From an uncultured Bacteroidales bacterium (GTDB lineage: Bacteria; Bacteroidota; Bacteroidia; Bacteroidales; P3): a stretch of 9,210 nt of DNA. The notes under the pieces are model-generated. The model saw nothing but the letters and a program-made list of their open reading frames with translations, was not told the DNA's origin and made no database searches. Position numbers and translations under genes: made by a program. Shown in pieces: positions 1-5,708 of this stretch. The stretch is taken from assembly GCA_937901525.1 (NCBI GenBank), contig CALDHX010000055.1, positions 1 through 9,210 on the forward strand, given 5' to 3'. Each line of letters opens with the position of its first letter. The stretch's first letter is position 1.

Positions 1-2
1 AC

Positions 3-113
3 AAAAAAATTCCACAATATGGAGTCGACCCTCCACAGCGTGGAGACAACCCTCCACAGTATGGAGACAATAATAATATATATAATAATAAATATAATAA
101 TATAGATAATTAG
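3..113 (+). CDS. Possible C-terminal tail of an upstream gene, partial
   Basis: An open frame enters from the left edge and stops at TAG 111-113, giving 36 residues. It reads as a repeated seven-residue unit (DPPQRGD, DNPPQYGD and similar) followed by an Asn/Tyr/Ile-rich tail (NNNIYNNKYNNIDN). Frame 1 is also open, to a TAG at 103-105, and encodes a heptad of the type LHSVETT, but it ends in an unlikely run of isoleucines; I therefore prefer this frame. Repeat-rich linkers ending in Asn-rich tails occur in some Bacteroidetes phage-like replication proteins, but that is only a recollection of style. Nothing in the window identifies the protein, and the stretch may be non-coding. The upstream sequence would decide the frame. 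Confidence 0.35.
   Translation, partial: KKIPQYGVDPPQRGDNPPQYGDNNNIYNNKYNNIDN
11..73. repeat. Three tandem 21-bp units, each with a small palindrome
   Basis: The units start at 11, 32 and 53. Each consists of a 14-bp core, TCCACA-nn-nTGGAG in style, plus a 7-bp spacer (TCGACCC, ACAACCC, ACAATAA). The middle unit contains the perfect inverted repeat CTCCAC-AGC-GTGGAG (31-45). The third keeps 5-bp arms (CTCCA/TGGAG), and the first keeps 4-bp arms (TCCA/TGGA). The centres vary (AAT, AGC, AGT) while the arms stay, so each unit could form a small hairpin. The 21-bp period equals seven codons, so the array keeps reading frames open. An AT-only microsatellite-like stretch follows at 71-110. Confidence 0.8.
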
Positions 114-310
114 AAAAAATTAAAAATAAAAAAGAAATTAATCTTGTTTTTTCAACTCAAAAAAAAGGCGGCGATTTTTCTTTGTTTTTTTTATTTTTTT
201 CAAAGAAATATTTTGAAAAATCAAAGAAAAAATAAATTTTTTGTTAGTTTTTTTTCGTATCTTTGCAATCTGTAATAGTTGAGAAAAAATAAAGTAAAAA
301 TTTTAGAGAT
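114..310. other. A/T-rich intergenic gap before kbl with inverted repeats
   Basis: No convincing gene is visible; a short minus-strand frame here is a product of low-complexity sequence. The gap has the word TTTTTCTTTG at 175-184 and its complement CAAAGAAAAA at 222-231, with a shorter copy CAAAGAAA at 201-208. Pairing 177-184 with 201-208, or 175-184 with 222-231, gives A/T-only hairpins upstream of the kbl promoter box. They could end transcription of the upstream gene. They are GC-poor, so folding would be weak. Confidence 0.55.
240..265 (+). promoter_or_regulatory. Putative Bacteroidetes-type promoter for kbl
   Basis: TATCTTTG at 258-265 matches the Bacteroidetes -7 consensus TAnnTTTG. 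A TTTG sits at 240-243, but the spacer is only 14 bp against the usual 19-21 or so, so the -33 half is poor. A start near 270-275 would leave a leader of about 40 nt before the ATG at 311. The leader has no strong Shine-Dalgarno sequence, only TTTAGAGAT just before the ATG, which is normal for this phylum. Confidence 0.55.
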
Positions 311-1501
311 ATGTACAACAATTTTCAAAAATTTCTTCAAGAAGAAATACAAGGAATAAAAGACGCTGGTCTTTACAAAAATGAAAGAGTGATTGTTACT
401 CCTCAATCTGCTGCTATTAAAACCGCAGAAGCTGGTGATGTGTTGAACTTTTGTGCTAACAACTATTTGGGTTTAGCCGATAGTCCTGTTCTTATCAATG
501 CTGCTAAGAAAGCTTTGGACGAAAGAGGTTATGGAATGAGCTCTGTTCGTTTCATTTGTGGAACAGGTGATTTACACAAAGAATTGGAAAGAAAAATTTC
601 TGAGTTCTTTGGCACAGAAGACACTATTCTTTATGCTGCTTGCTTTGATGCAAATGGTGGTGTGTTTGAACCATTGTTAGGACCAGAAGATGCAATTATT
701 TCAGATGCCTTAAACCACGCTTCTATCATAGATGGTGTTCGTCTTTGTAAGGCTCAACGTTTCCGTTATGCTAATGCAGATATGGAAGACTTGGAAAAAC
801 AACTTCAAGATGCACAAAATTGCCGTTTCCGTTTGATTGTAACTGACGGAGTATTCTCTATGGACGGTAATGTTGCTCCATTGGATAAGATTTACGCTCT
901 TGCTCAAAAATATGATGCAATGGTAATGGTTGATGAAAGCCACTCTGCTGGTGTTGTTGGAAAAACTGGTCGTGGAACAACTGAACAATATAATTTAAGA
1001 GGACAAATCGAAATTCTTACAGGTACACTTGGAAAAGCATTTGGTGGAGCTGTTGGAGGATTTACAACAGGTAAGAGAGAAATCATTGAAATGCTTCGTC
1101 AACGCTCTCGTCCTTATTTATTCTCTAACTCAATTCCTCCTATGGTTGCAGCAGCAGGTGTTGCTATGTTTAACTTGATTGATGAAACTAACGAACTTCA
1201 AGATAAACTTCACAATAATACTGATTACTTTGTTGCAGAAATGAAGAAAGCAGGCTTTGATATTAAACCTACACAATCAGCAATTTGTGCAGTTATGCTT
1301 TATGATGCAAAACTTTCACAAGATTTCGCAGCTGAATTACAAAAAGAAGGTATTTATGTAACAGGTTTCTACTATCCTGTTGTTCCAAAAGGACAAGCAA
1401 GAATACGTGTTCAAGTATCTGCTGCTCACGAAAAAGAACATTTAGATCGTTGTATCGCAGCATTTACAAAGATTGGAAAACAATTAGGAGTTATAAAATA
1501 A
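311..1501 (+). CDS. kbl: Glycine C-acetyltransferase (2-amino-3-ketobutyrate CoA ligase)
   Basis: This is a cytoplasmic PLP enzyme of the alpha-oxoamine synthase family (fold type I aminotransferases). It cleaves 2-amino-3-ketobutyrate with CoA to glycine and acetyl-CoA, the second step of threonine breakdown. The 396 residues are close to the usual length of about 398. Visible landmarks are the N-terminal NFCANNYLGLADSP segment (46-59), the SVRFICGTGDLHKELE block (78-93), NHAS with His136, VDESHSAG with Asp208 and His211, and the PLP-binding lysine Lys242 in GTLGKAFGG. Near the C-terminus, RIRVQVSAAH (364-373) is also family-typical. Related family members (KBL, AONS, serine palmitoyltransferase) share these motifs, but the overall sequence and the nearby threonine dehydrogenase favour Kbl. 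The gene stands alone between its own promoter and terminator, not fused in an operon with the dehydrogenase. Confidence 0.95.
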   Translation: MYNNFQKFLQEEIQGIKDAGLYKNERVIVTPQSAAIKTAEAGDVLNFCANNYLGLADSPVLINAAKKALDERGYGMSSVRFICGTGDLHKELERKISEFFGTEDTILYAACFDANGGVFEPLLGPEDAIISDALNHASIIDGVRLCKAQRFRYANADMEDLEKQLQDAQNCRFRLIVTDGVFSMDGNVAPLDKIYALAQKYDAMVMVDESHSAGVVGKTGRGTTEQYNLRGQIEILTGTLGKAFGGAVGGFTTGKREIIEMLRQRSRPYLFSNSIPPMVAAAGVAMFNLIDETNELQDKLHNNTDYFVAEMKKAGFDIKPTQSAICAVMLYDAKLSQDFAAELQKEGIYVTGFYYPVVPKGQARIRVQVSAAHEKEHLDRCIAAFTKIGKQLGVIK

Positions 1502-1510
1502 TTGAAATAA

Positions 1511-1550
1511 GAAAAGCCACTCAAAAACAGAGTGGCTTTTCTTTTTGTTT
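1511..1550. terminator. Bidirectional intrinsic terminator, kbl and the converging gene
   Basis: GAAAAGCCACTC (1511-1522) pairs perfectly with GAGTGGCTTTTC (1530-1541), a 12-bp stem around a 7-nt loop, followed by TTTTTGTTT on the + strand. On the minus strand the arm ends in TTTTC followed by TTATTTC, a weaker but usable tail. The hairpin starts 9 bp after the kbl stop codon and lies 14 bp beyond the stop of the minus-strand gene, so it can serve both. Confidence 0.92.
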
Positions 1551-1555
1551 TAATT

Positions 1556-1945
1556 CTATCTGTAAATTAATATCACTCGTGCTTTGCCTGGTTGTGGAGA
1601 ATCTTTTTGAAGATTTATGTTTTTTCCACTTTCATCAATCATTCCAACCACTTCTCTAACTCTTTGATTGAAATTTTCTCCTTCTAAGGCTTGCAATTCT
1701 GTTACCTGCATTTGATTTATCACTCCATTTTCTGAAAGAGTGAAAGAGATTTCAACATCTATATTATTAATTTGTCCTGTTATTACTCCTGAATTGTTTT
1801 GAACAAAGCCTTTGCTTAATAATTGCTCGGTCAATTGTTGAGGAGTTACCTTGAAATTGATTTGATTGAATTGCTCGAAAGTGATTTGAGCAGATGCAAA
1901 GCTTGTTATTAAAGCCATTGCTACGATTAATAATAACTTTTTCAT
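1556..1945 (-). CDS. Small exported protein of unknown function
   Basis: The product is 129 residues with a clear Sec signal peptide: two lysines, a hydrophobic core (LLLIVAMALITSF) and a cleavage site after ASA, leaving Gln20 at the mature N-terminus. The mature part of about 110 residues reads as a short helix-rich stretch (TPQQLTEQLLSKGF, 34-47), then alternating beta-like segments (GVITGQINNIDVEISFTL, 53-70) and a basic C-terminal strand (KARVILIYR, 121-129). I do not recognise a named domain. The layout of an LxxxLxxKGF helix followed by beta strands resembles a common class of small Bacteroidetes periplasmic proteins, but this is only an impression. No cysteine is present, so it is not a lipoprotein. 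Sequence just before the ATG contains TAAGG, a plausible ribosome site. It sits between kbl and the threonine dehydrogenase gene on the opposite strand, with no visible functional link to them. Confidence 0.8.
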   Translation of the reverse strand: MKKLLLIVAMALITSFASAQITFEQFNQINFKVTPQQLTEQLLSKGFVQNNSGVITGQINNIDVEISFTLSENGVINQMQVTELQALEGENFNQRVREVVGMIDESGKNINLQKDSPQPGKARVILIYR

Positions 1946-2011
1946 ATACCTTAAATTTTTTAGTTGTTTCTATATATATAACAAAATGAAAAGCGTTTTT
2001 GTTACACTTGG

Positions 2012-2042
2012 CAAAAATAATATTATTTCTTAAACAAACAAA
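2012..2042 (-). promoter_or_regulatory. Promoter of the small exported-protein gene
   Basis: Read on the minus strand, TTTG (complement of CAAA 2039-2042) is followed after 19 bp by TATTTTTG (complement of 2012-2019), which fits TTTG-N19-TAnnTTTG. A start near 2005 gives a leader of about 60 nt. The -33 box lies one base from the -33 box of the opposite promoter. Confidence 0.7.
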
Positions 2043-2043
2043 A

Positions 2044-2075
2044 TTTGTTGGATTAAAGATTATTTAGTACTTTTG
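2044..2075 (+). promoter_or_regulatory. Promoter of the threonine dehydrogenase gene
   Basis: TTTG at 2044-2047 is followed by a 20-bp spacer and TACTTTTG at 2068-2075, a full match to the Bacteroidetes TTTG/TAnnTTTG arrangement. Transcription should start around 2082, leaving a leader of some 19 nt before the ATG at 2101. No Shine-Dalgarno core is visible in the leader. Confidence 0.75.
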
Positions 2076-2100
2076 CACAAGAATATAAATATCGATTAAG

Positions 2101-3057
2101 ATGAAAAAAATATTGGTTTTAGGCTCAGGCGGTCAAATAGGCAGCGAGCTTACAATGAGATTAAGAGAAATCTACGGTGGAAGCAACGTTGTTGCAACCG
2201 ACATTAACCCTGCTCGTTTGACAGAGGCTATTCAACAAAGTGGTCCTATCGCTGCTTGCGATGCTACAAAGGCTGAAGAAATTGCAGCAATAGTTGATAA
2301 ATATCAAATAGACACTATCTACAACCTTGTGGCTATTCTTTCTGCTACTGCTGAAAAAAATCCTATGCTTGGTTGGAATATAGGAATTGGAGCATTGATT
2401 AACTGCTTAGAAATAGCAAGAGAAAAGAAATGTGCTTTATTTACACCTTCTTCAATCGGTGCTTTCGGCGACACAACTCCACTTAACGGCACTCCACAAG
2501 ACACAATTCAACGTCCAAAGACTATTTACGGAGTAACAAAGGTTACAGGAGAGTTATTAGGCGACTATTATTTTGAACGTTTTGGCGTAGATGCACGTTC
2601 AGTTCGTTTCCCAGGCTTGATTTCTAACGTATGCCCTCCGGGAGGTGGTACAACAGACTATGCAGTTGATATTTACTATGCAGCAGTTAAAGGAGAACAA
2701 TTCTCTTGTCCTTTGAAAAAAGGCACAATGCTTGATATGATGTATATGCCTGACGCATTAGACGCTGCAATCAATATAATGGAAGCAGATCCTACTAAAT
2801 TGATTCACCGTAATTCATTCAACGTAACAGCAATGCACTTCGATCCAGAAGAAATCTATGCAGAAATCAGAAAACATAAACCAGATTTCAAAATGATTTA
2901 TGAATTAGACGAAACAAGACAAAAAATCGCTGATTCATGGCCAAATTGGATGGACGATAGTTGTGCAAGAGCAGAATGGGGATTTGCACCTAAATTTGAT
3001 TTACAATCGATGACAGTAGATATGTTAGACAAACTATCTAAGAAATTCGGAAAATAA
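2101..3057 (+). CDS. L-threonine 3-dehydrogenase, SDR (epimerase-like) type
   Basis: This 318-residue cytoplasmic protein belongs to the extended short-chain dehydrogenase/NAD-dependent epimerase family. It should oxidise L-threonine with NAD to 2-amino-3-ketobutyrate, the substrate of Kbl. The Rossmann motif is GSGGQIG (8-14), and Asp34 at the end of the second strand favours NAD over NADP. The catalytic set is Ser117/Ser118 with Tyr143 and Lys147 in IYGVTK. LVAILSATAEKNP (76-88) and the RFPGLIS block (169-175) are typical of the SDR threonine dehydrogenases known from some bacteria, trypanosomes and animals. It is not the zinc-dependent MDR-type Tdh of E. coli, so I leave the symbol blank. 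Many annotations call it only NAD-dependent epimerase; the kbl gene 600 bp upstream makes the threonine role likely. Confidence 0.88.
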   Translation: MKKILVLGSGGQIGSELTMRLREIYGGSNVVATDINPARLTEAIQQSGPIAACDATKAEEIAAIVDKYQIDTIYNLVAILSATAEKNPMLGWNIGIGALINCLEIAREKKCALFTPSSIGAFGDTTPLNGTPQDTIQRPKTIYGVTKVTGELLGDYYFERFGVDARSVRFPGLISNVCPPGGGTTDYAVDIYYAAVKGEQFSCPLKKGTMLDMMYMPDALDAAINIMEADPTKLIHRNSFNVTAMHFDPEEIYAEIRKHKPDFKMIYELDETRQKIADSWPNWMDDSCARAEWGFAPKFDLQSMTVDMLDKLSKKFGK

Positions 3058-3075
3058 TATTTGTTAATAGTGTAT

Positions 3076-3113
3076 AAAGCCCAAATCAAAAGCTTGGTTT
3101 GGGCTTTTCTTTT
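3076..3113 (+). terminator. Intrinsic terminator after the threonine dehydrogenase gene
   Basis: AAAGCCCAAA (3076-3085) pairs with TTTGGGCTTT (3098-3107), extended inward by a T-G wobble and a C-G pair, with an 8-nt loop and a T-rich tail (TTTCTTTT). It starts 18 bp after the stop codon. Its tail ends about 15 bp before the next start codon, leaving little room for another promoter. Confidence 0.9.
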
Positions 3114-3127
3114 AAAAGTTAATAAAG

Positions 3128-4753
3128 ATGAAGAAAATAGGAATTTTAAAACTTGTATTATTGGTATCACTTTTATCGTTTACTATTTTTTCTTGTAATG
3201 AAAATCCAATAGATGATGATTTTAATTTTAAAAATCAATCCAATATCGTAGAAGATAAAATAATGACAATTTTGGGAGAACAATACCCTAATCCATATTC
3301 TGTTTCTAATATACAGAATGCATATCAATATTTAAAAAATAATGGAGAAAATATTGGAAATTTAAATATTACAGCCACAGATCTTTATGTTAGATTTTTA
3401 CCACAAGATACGGCTCAATACAATTTGTTAAACAATGATACATCTCTTATCCTTTTTGATTATCCATTAGATTATGAAATAGAAAAATTTGGTGATTATT
3501 ACCATGATCCAAATATTGAAGAGGGTAATTACACTTGGCTATATACTACTGTACCTATTAATTATCAATTCAACCCTTCAATAGAATACGAAATATTAGA
3601 TAGTTGTTACATAGCACAAGATGACAATGAAAATACTATAACTGACAATGATAAATTAGAACAAACTTCCTTTACATTATTAGGATTGGATTCTATTTTT
3701 ATAAATCACAATGAATTAAACACAAAAGGGTGGTTTTCCAGTAAGAAACCAGAAGGAAAGTTTAAGTTTTTACAAAAAGATAGCACCTTGTATACTCCGA
3801 TAAAAGGTGTAGTAGCTGTTTGTCATAATATTGTAAAATGTGGAAAAGCTATTTTAGATGAAAACGGTTATTACAAAATGAATAAGAAATTTCATACTAA
3901 TGTTTTTTATAATATAAAATGGTATAATTGTCATAAATTATACTCTATTCATTACCCTATAATATTATCAAATAGTTACTTAGGAGTTCATAGTAAAAAT
4001 GGATTTGATTTAAATTTAAGCGAAACAAATAATTGTTGGAAACTTGCAAACATAAATAATTCTGCATACGAATACTATAACTTCTGTTCAGATAACGAAA
4101 TACTTACGCCTCCGTTATTTTTAAAAATATGGATGACAAATACGACTAATAAAGGATGTGCACCAATGCTTCCAAGAATAACACACCCTATTGGAAGAGA
4201 TTCTAATTGTGAATTGGCTGATTTCTTTATAAATATTATTTACGGATTACCTGCAACCTTATTTATAAATCACACCATTATTGAATTAATAGCACCTGAC
4301 GTTATTATTGGAGGCAAAAATAGAACTTCATCAAGAGCGTTTTATAGTCAAACCGTTCACGAATTATCTCATGCAAGTCATTTTTCGCAAGTAGGAAGTG
4401 CATATTGGGCTAAATATATTAGTTACATCATGACCTATGGTGCTTACGGAGATGACAACAAAGGTGAAAATGCTGGAATTTGTGGGGTTGGAGAAATGTG
4501 GGGCTATGCATTAGGAGATTTATTAACTAATGATAAATATGGTATGGTTGATATACATAAAGGAGCAGATTGGATACGTGCAGATATATTACATAATTTA
4601 ATGAAAGAAAATATAGTTTCACCAAAAGATGTATTTGATTGCTTAACGCCTTTGGTTATTACTCAAAATAAATTAAAAGAAGCATTGCAAGAAAAATCAC
4701 CTGCAAATCACAATATTATTGAAACACGATTTAGTATTTTAAATAATAATTAA
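3128..4753 (+). CDS. Lipoprotein with HExxH zinc-metalloprotease motif
   Basis: The product is 541 residues. Residues 1-22 form a lipoprotein signal ending in FTIFS, with Cys23 as the lipid-bearing residue; this supports the start at 3128. The mature sequence opens CNENPIDDD, an acid-rich stretch like the surface-export signals of Bacteroidetes lipoproteins. Residues about 40-145 form a domain with LYVRFLPQD and FDYPLDYEI. Residues 209-262 (GKFKF to VFYNIKW, including TPIKGVVAV and DENGYYK) resemble a carboxypeptidase-regulatory-like beta domain. The C-terminal part has HELSH (411-415), the zinc-binding and catalytic motif of many metallopeptidases; Glu447 and Glu456 (GVGEMWGYAL) are candidates for the third ligand, as in gluzincins. 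I cannot assign a MEROPS family or substrate. Composition is A/T-rich even for the window (16 G+C in 3601-3660). It probably acts at the outer membrane and heads a four-gene run. Confidence 0.82.
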   Translation: MKKIGILKLVLLVSLLSFTIFSCNENPIDDDFNFKNQSNIVEDKIMTILGEQYPNPYSVSNIQNAYQYLKNNGENIGNLNITATDLYVRFLPQDTAQYNLLNNDTSLILFDYPLDYEIEKFGDYYHDPNIEEGNYTWLYTTVPINYQFNPSIEYEILDSCYIAQDDNENTITDNDKLEQTSFTLLGLDSIFINHNELNTKGWFSSKKPEGKFKFLQKDSTLYTPIKGVVAVCHNIVKCGKAILDENGYYKMNKKFHTNVFYNIKWYNCHKLYSIHYPIILSNSYLGVHSKNGFDLNLSETNNCWKLANINNSAYEYYNFCSDNEILTPPLFLKIWMTNTTNKGCAPMLPRITHPIGRDSNCELADFFINIIYGLPATLFINHTIIELIAPDVIIGGKNRTSSRAFYSQTVHELSHASHFSQVGSAYWAKYISYIMTYGAYGDDNKGENAGICGVGEMWGYALGDLLTNDKYGMVDIHKGADWIRADILHNLMKENIVSPKDVFDCLTPLVITQNKLKEALQEKSPANHNIIETRFSILNNN

Positions 4754-4757
4754 CATT

Positions 4758-5222
4758 ATGAAGAAAAGATTTTTTAAAGGCAGTATTTTTATTATTTTAT
4801 TATCTTTTGTATTTGTGGCGTGTGACCCTTGGTATGAGTATTATTATGAAATAGAAAACAATACCCAAGAAGACTTGTTTCTAACTATTTATTCTTCATC
4901 TGGATACATAGATCGTTATGGATACAAAATGCCAAATATATTTTTCAGACAACAAATTTGTTCTAAATCTAAAAAAGAAATCAAGGAGACTTTTAATGAA
5001 TATAGCGATCCAAGAGTTTTTTTAACTATGTTTGATTCTTGCATAATTCAAAAGCAAGATTCTAATGGCATAGTATTGAAAAAATGGTATAGAAACTATG
5101 ATTTAAATTCTGAAAACAAAGAGTTTTTTGATTATTCTACTTGGATTCAAAATGGTGAAGATGGTTGCATTTCCTTTATTTTCAAAATAGATGATTCGGA
5201 TATAGAACTAAAAAATAAATAA
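4758..5222 (+). CDS. Small lipoprotein, paralog of the next gene
   Basis: The product is 154 residues with a lipoprotein signal (hydrophobic 9-20, then VACD) and lipid-bearing Cys22. The mature part is about 130 residues, rich in Tyr, Phe, Asp and Lys, and lacks further membrane segments. Two blocks match the following gene: EIENNTQEDL (31-40), and FDSCIIQKQDSNGIVLKKW (92-110) with the downstream FF-x3-5-W and acid-rich C-terminal strand (IFKIDDSDI). The start lies 4 bp after the preceding stop with no Shine-Dalgarno sequence, which implies co-transcription. I know of similar small Bacteroidetes lipoproteins carrying a conserved D-S-x-x-V/I strand and a K-x-W motif, all uncharacterised. No function can be assigned. 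An accessory, inhibitor or immunity role toward the neighbouring putative protease is possible but speculative. Confidence 0.85.
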   Translation: MKKRFFKGSIFIILLSFVFVACDPWYEYYYEIENNTQEDLFLTIYSSSGYIDRYGYKMPNIFFRQQICSKSKKEIKETFNEYSDPRVFLTMFDSCIIQKQDSNGIVLKKWYRNYDLNSENKEFFDYSTWIQNGEDGCISFIFKIDDSDIELKNK

Positions 5223-5237
5223 TTAAAACCAAATATT

Positions 5238-5687
5238 ATGAATAATATAAAATCGTTTTTGAGTATAATTTTAATTTTCTTTTCTTTTATTTTGTTAATT
5301 TCCTGTGAGGGTAAAAACTATACACTTTTAATGATAAAAAACAAAACAAATAAAGATTTACACATTTCTATGGATAATGGCAAAAATACTTCTGCGATTA
5401 TTTATTGTGGTCACACATCTTGTCTGACAGAAAAATCTGCATTCGGACACATTATGGGACCATATAGCATAAAATCAGATGTTTTTGAAAACACTATGTC
5501 ATTTTATGATAGTTGTGTTGTGAGAATAAATAATTCAGAAGGTGAAATAATAAAAGTTTGGAGAAAAAAAGAAAAGGATTTCAATTCTTTTAAAAATTTT
5601 TTTAGAGAAGAAAACTGGAGAAAAGAAGTGAATGGAGACGAATGTATTTATACTTTCGTTATAACCGAAGAAGATTTCAAGAATTAA
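5238..5687 (+). CDS. Small lipoprotein, paralog of the preceding gene
   Basis: The product is 149 residues. A long hydrophobic stretch (8-21) ends in LLISC, making Cys23 the lipidation site. The mature part shares with its neighbour MIKNKTNKDL (32-41), FYDSCVVRINNSEGEIIKVW (89-108), FF-x4-W and the C-terminal strand TFVITEEDF (139-147). Conserved spacing over the whole length points to an old tandem duplication, with clear divergence in the middle (about 50-85). In this copy the middle contains extra cysteines (Cys57, Cys62) that could form a disulfide. The gene begins 15 bp after the previous stop, without a Shine-Dalgarno sequence. Function is unknown; it is likely an outer-membrane-anchored protein made together with the metalloprotease-like lipoprotein and the glycosidase. 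Confidence 0.85.
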   Translation: MNNIKSFLSIILIFFSFILLISCEGKNYTLLMIKNKTNKDLHISMDNGKNTSAIIYCGHTSCLTEKSAFGHIMGPYSIKSDVFENTMSFYDSCVVRINNSEGEIIKVWRKKEKDFNSFKNFFREENWRKEVNGDECIYTFVITEEDFKN

Positions 5688-5708
5688 CAAACAATTATAC
5701 ATACTCTT

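Noticed and set aside
11..73. CRISPR-like repeat array
   Set aside because: The units are only 21 bp, contiguous and with 7-bp near-constant spacers; there is no room for real spacers and no cas gene.
221..406. 61-residue minus-strand ORF before kbl
   Set aside because: It is Phe/Leu/Lys low-complexity sequence from the A/T-rich gap and overlaps the start of kbl.
1450..1659. 69-residue plus-strand ORF across the kbl end
   Set aside because: It runs through the terminator hairpin and the antisense of the exported-protein gene, and shows no motif.
5651..5658. Separate promoter for the GH2 gene (TACTTTCG)
   Set aside because: One mismatch in the TTTG part of the -7 box and no TTTG about 20 bp upstream; the short gene gaps favour co-transcription.
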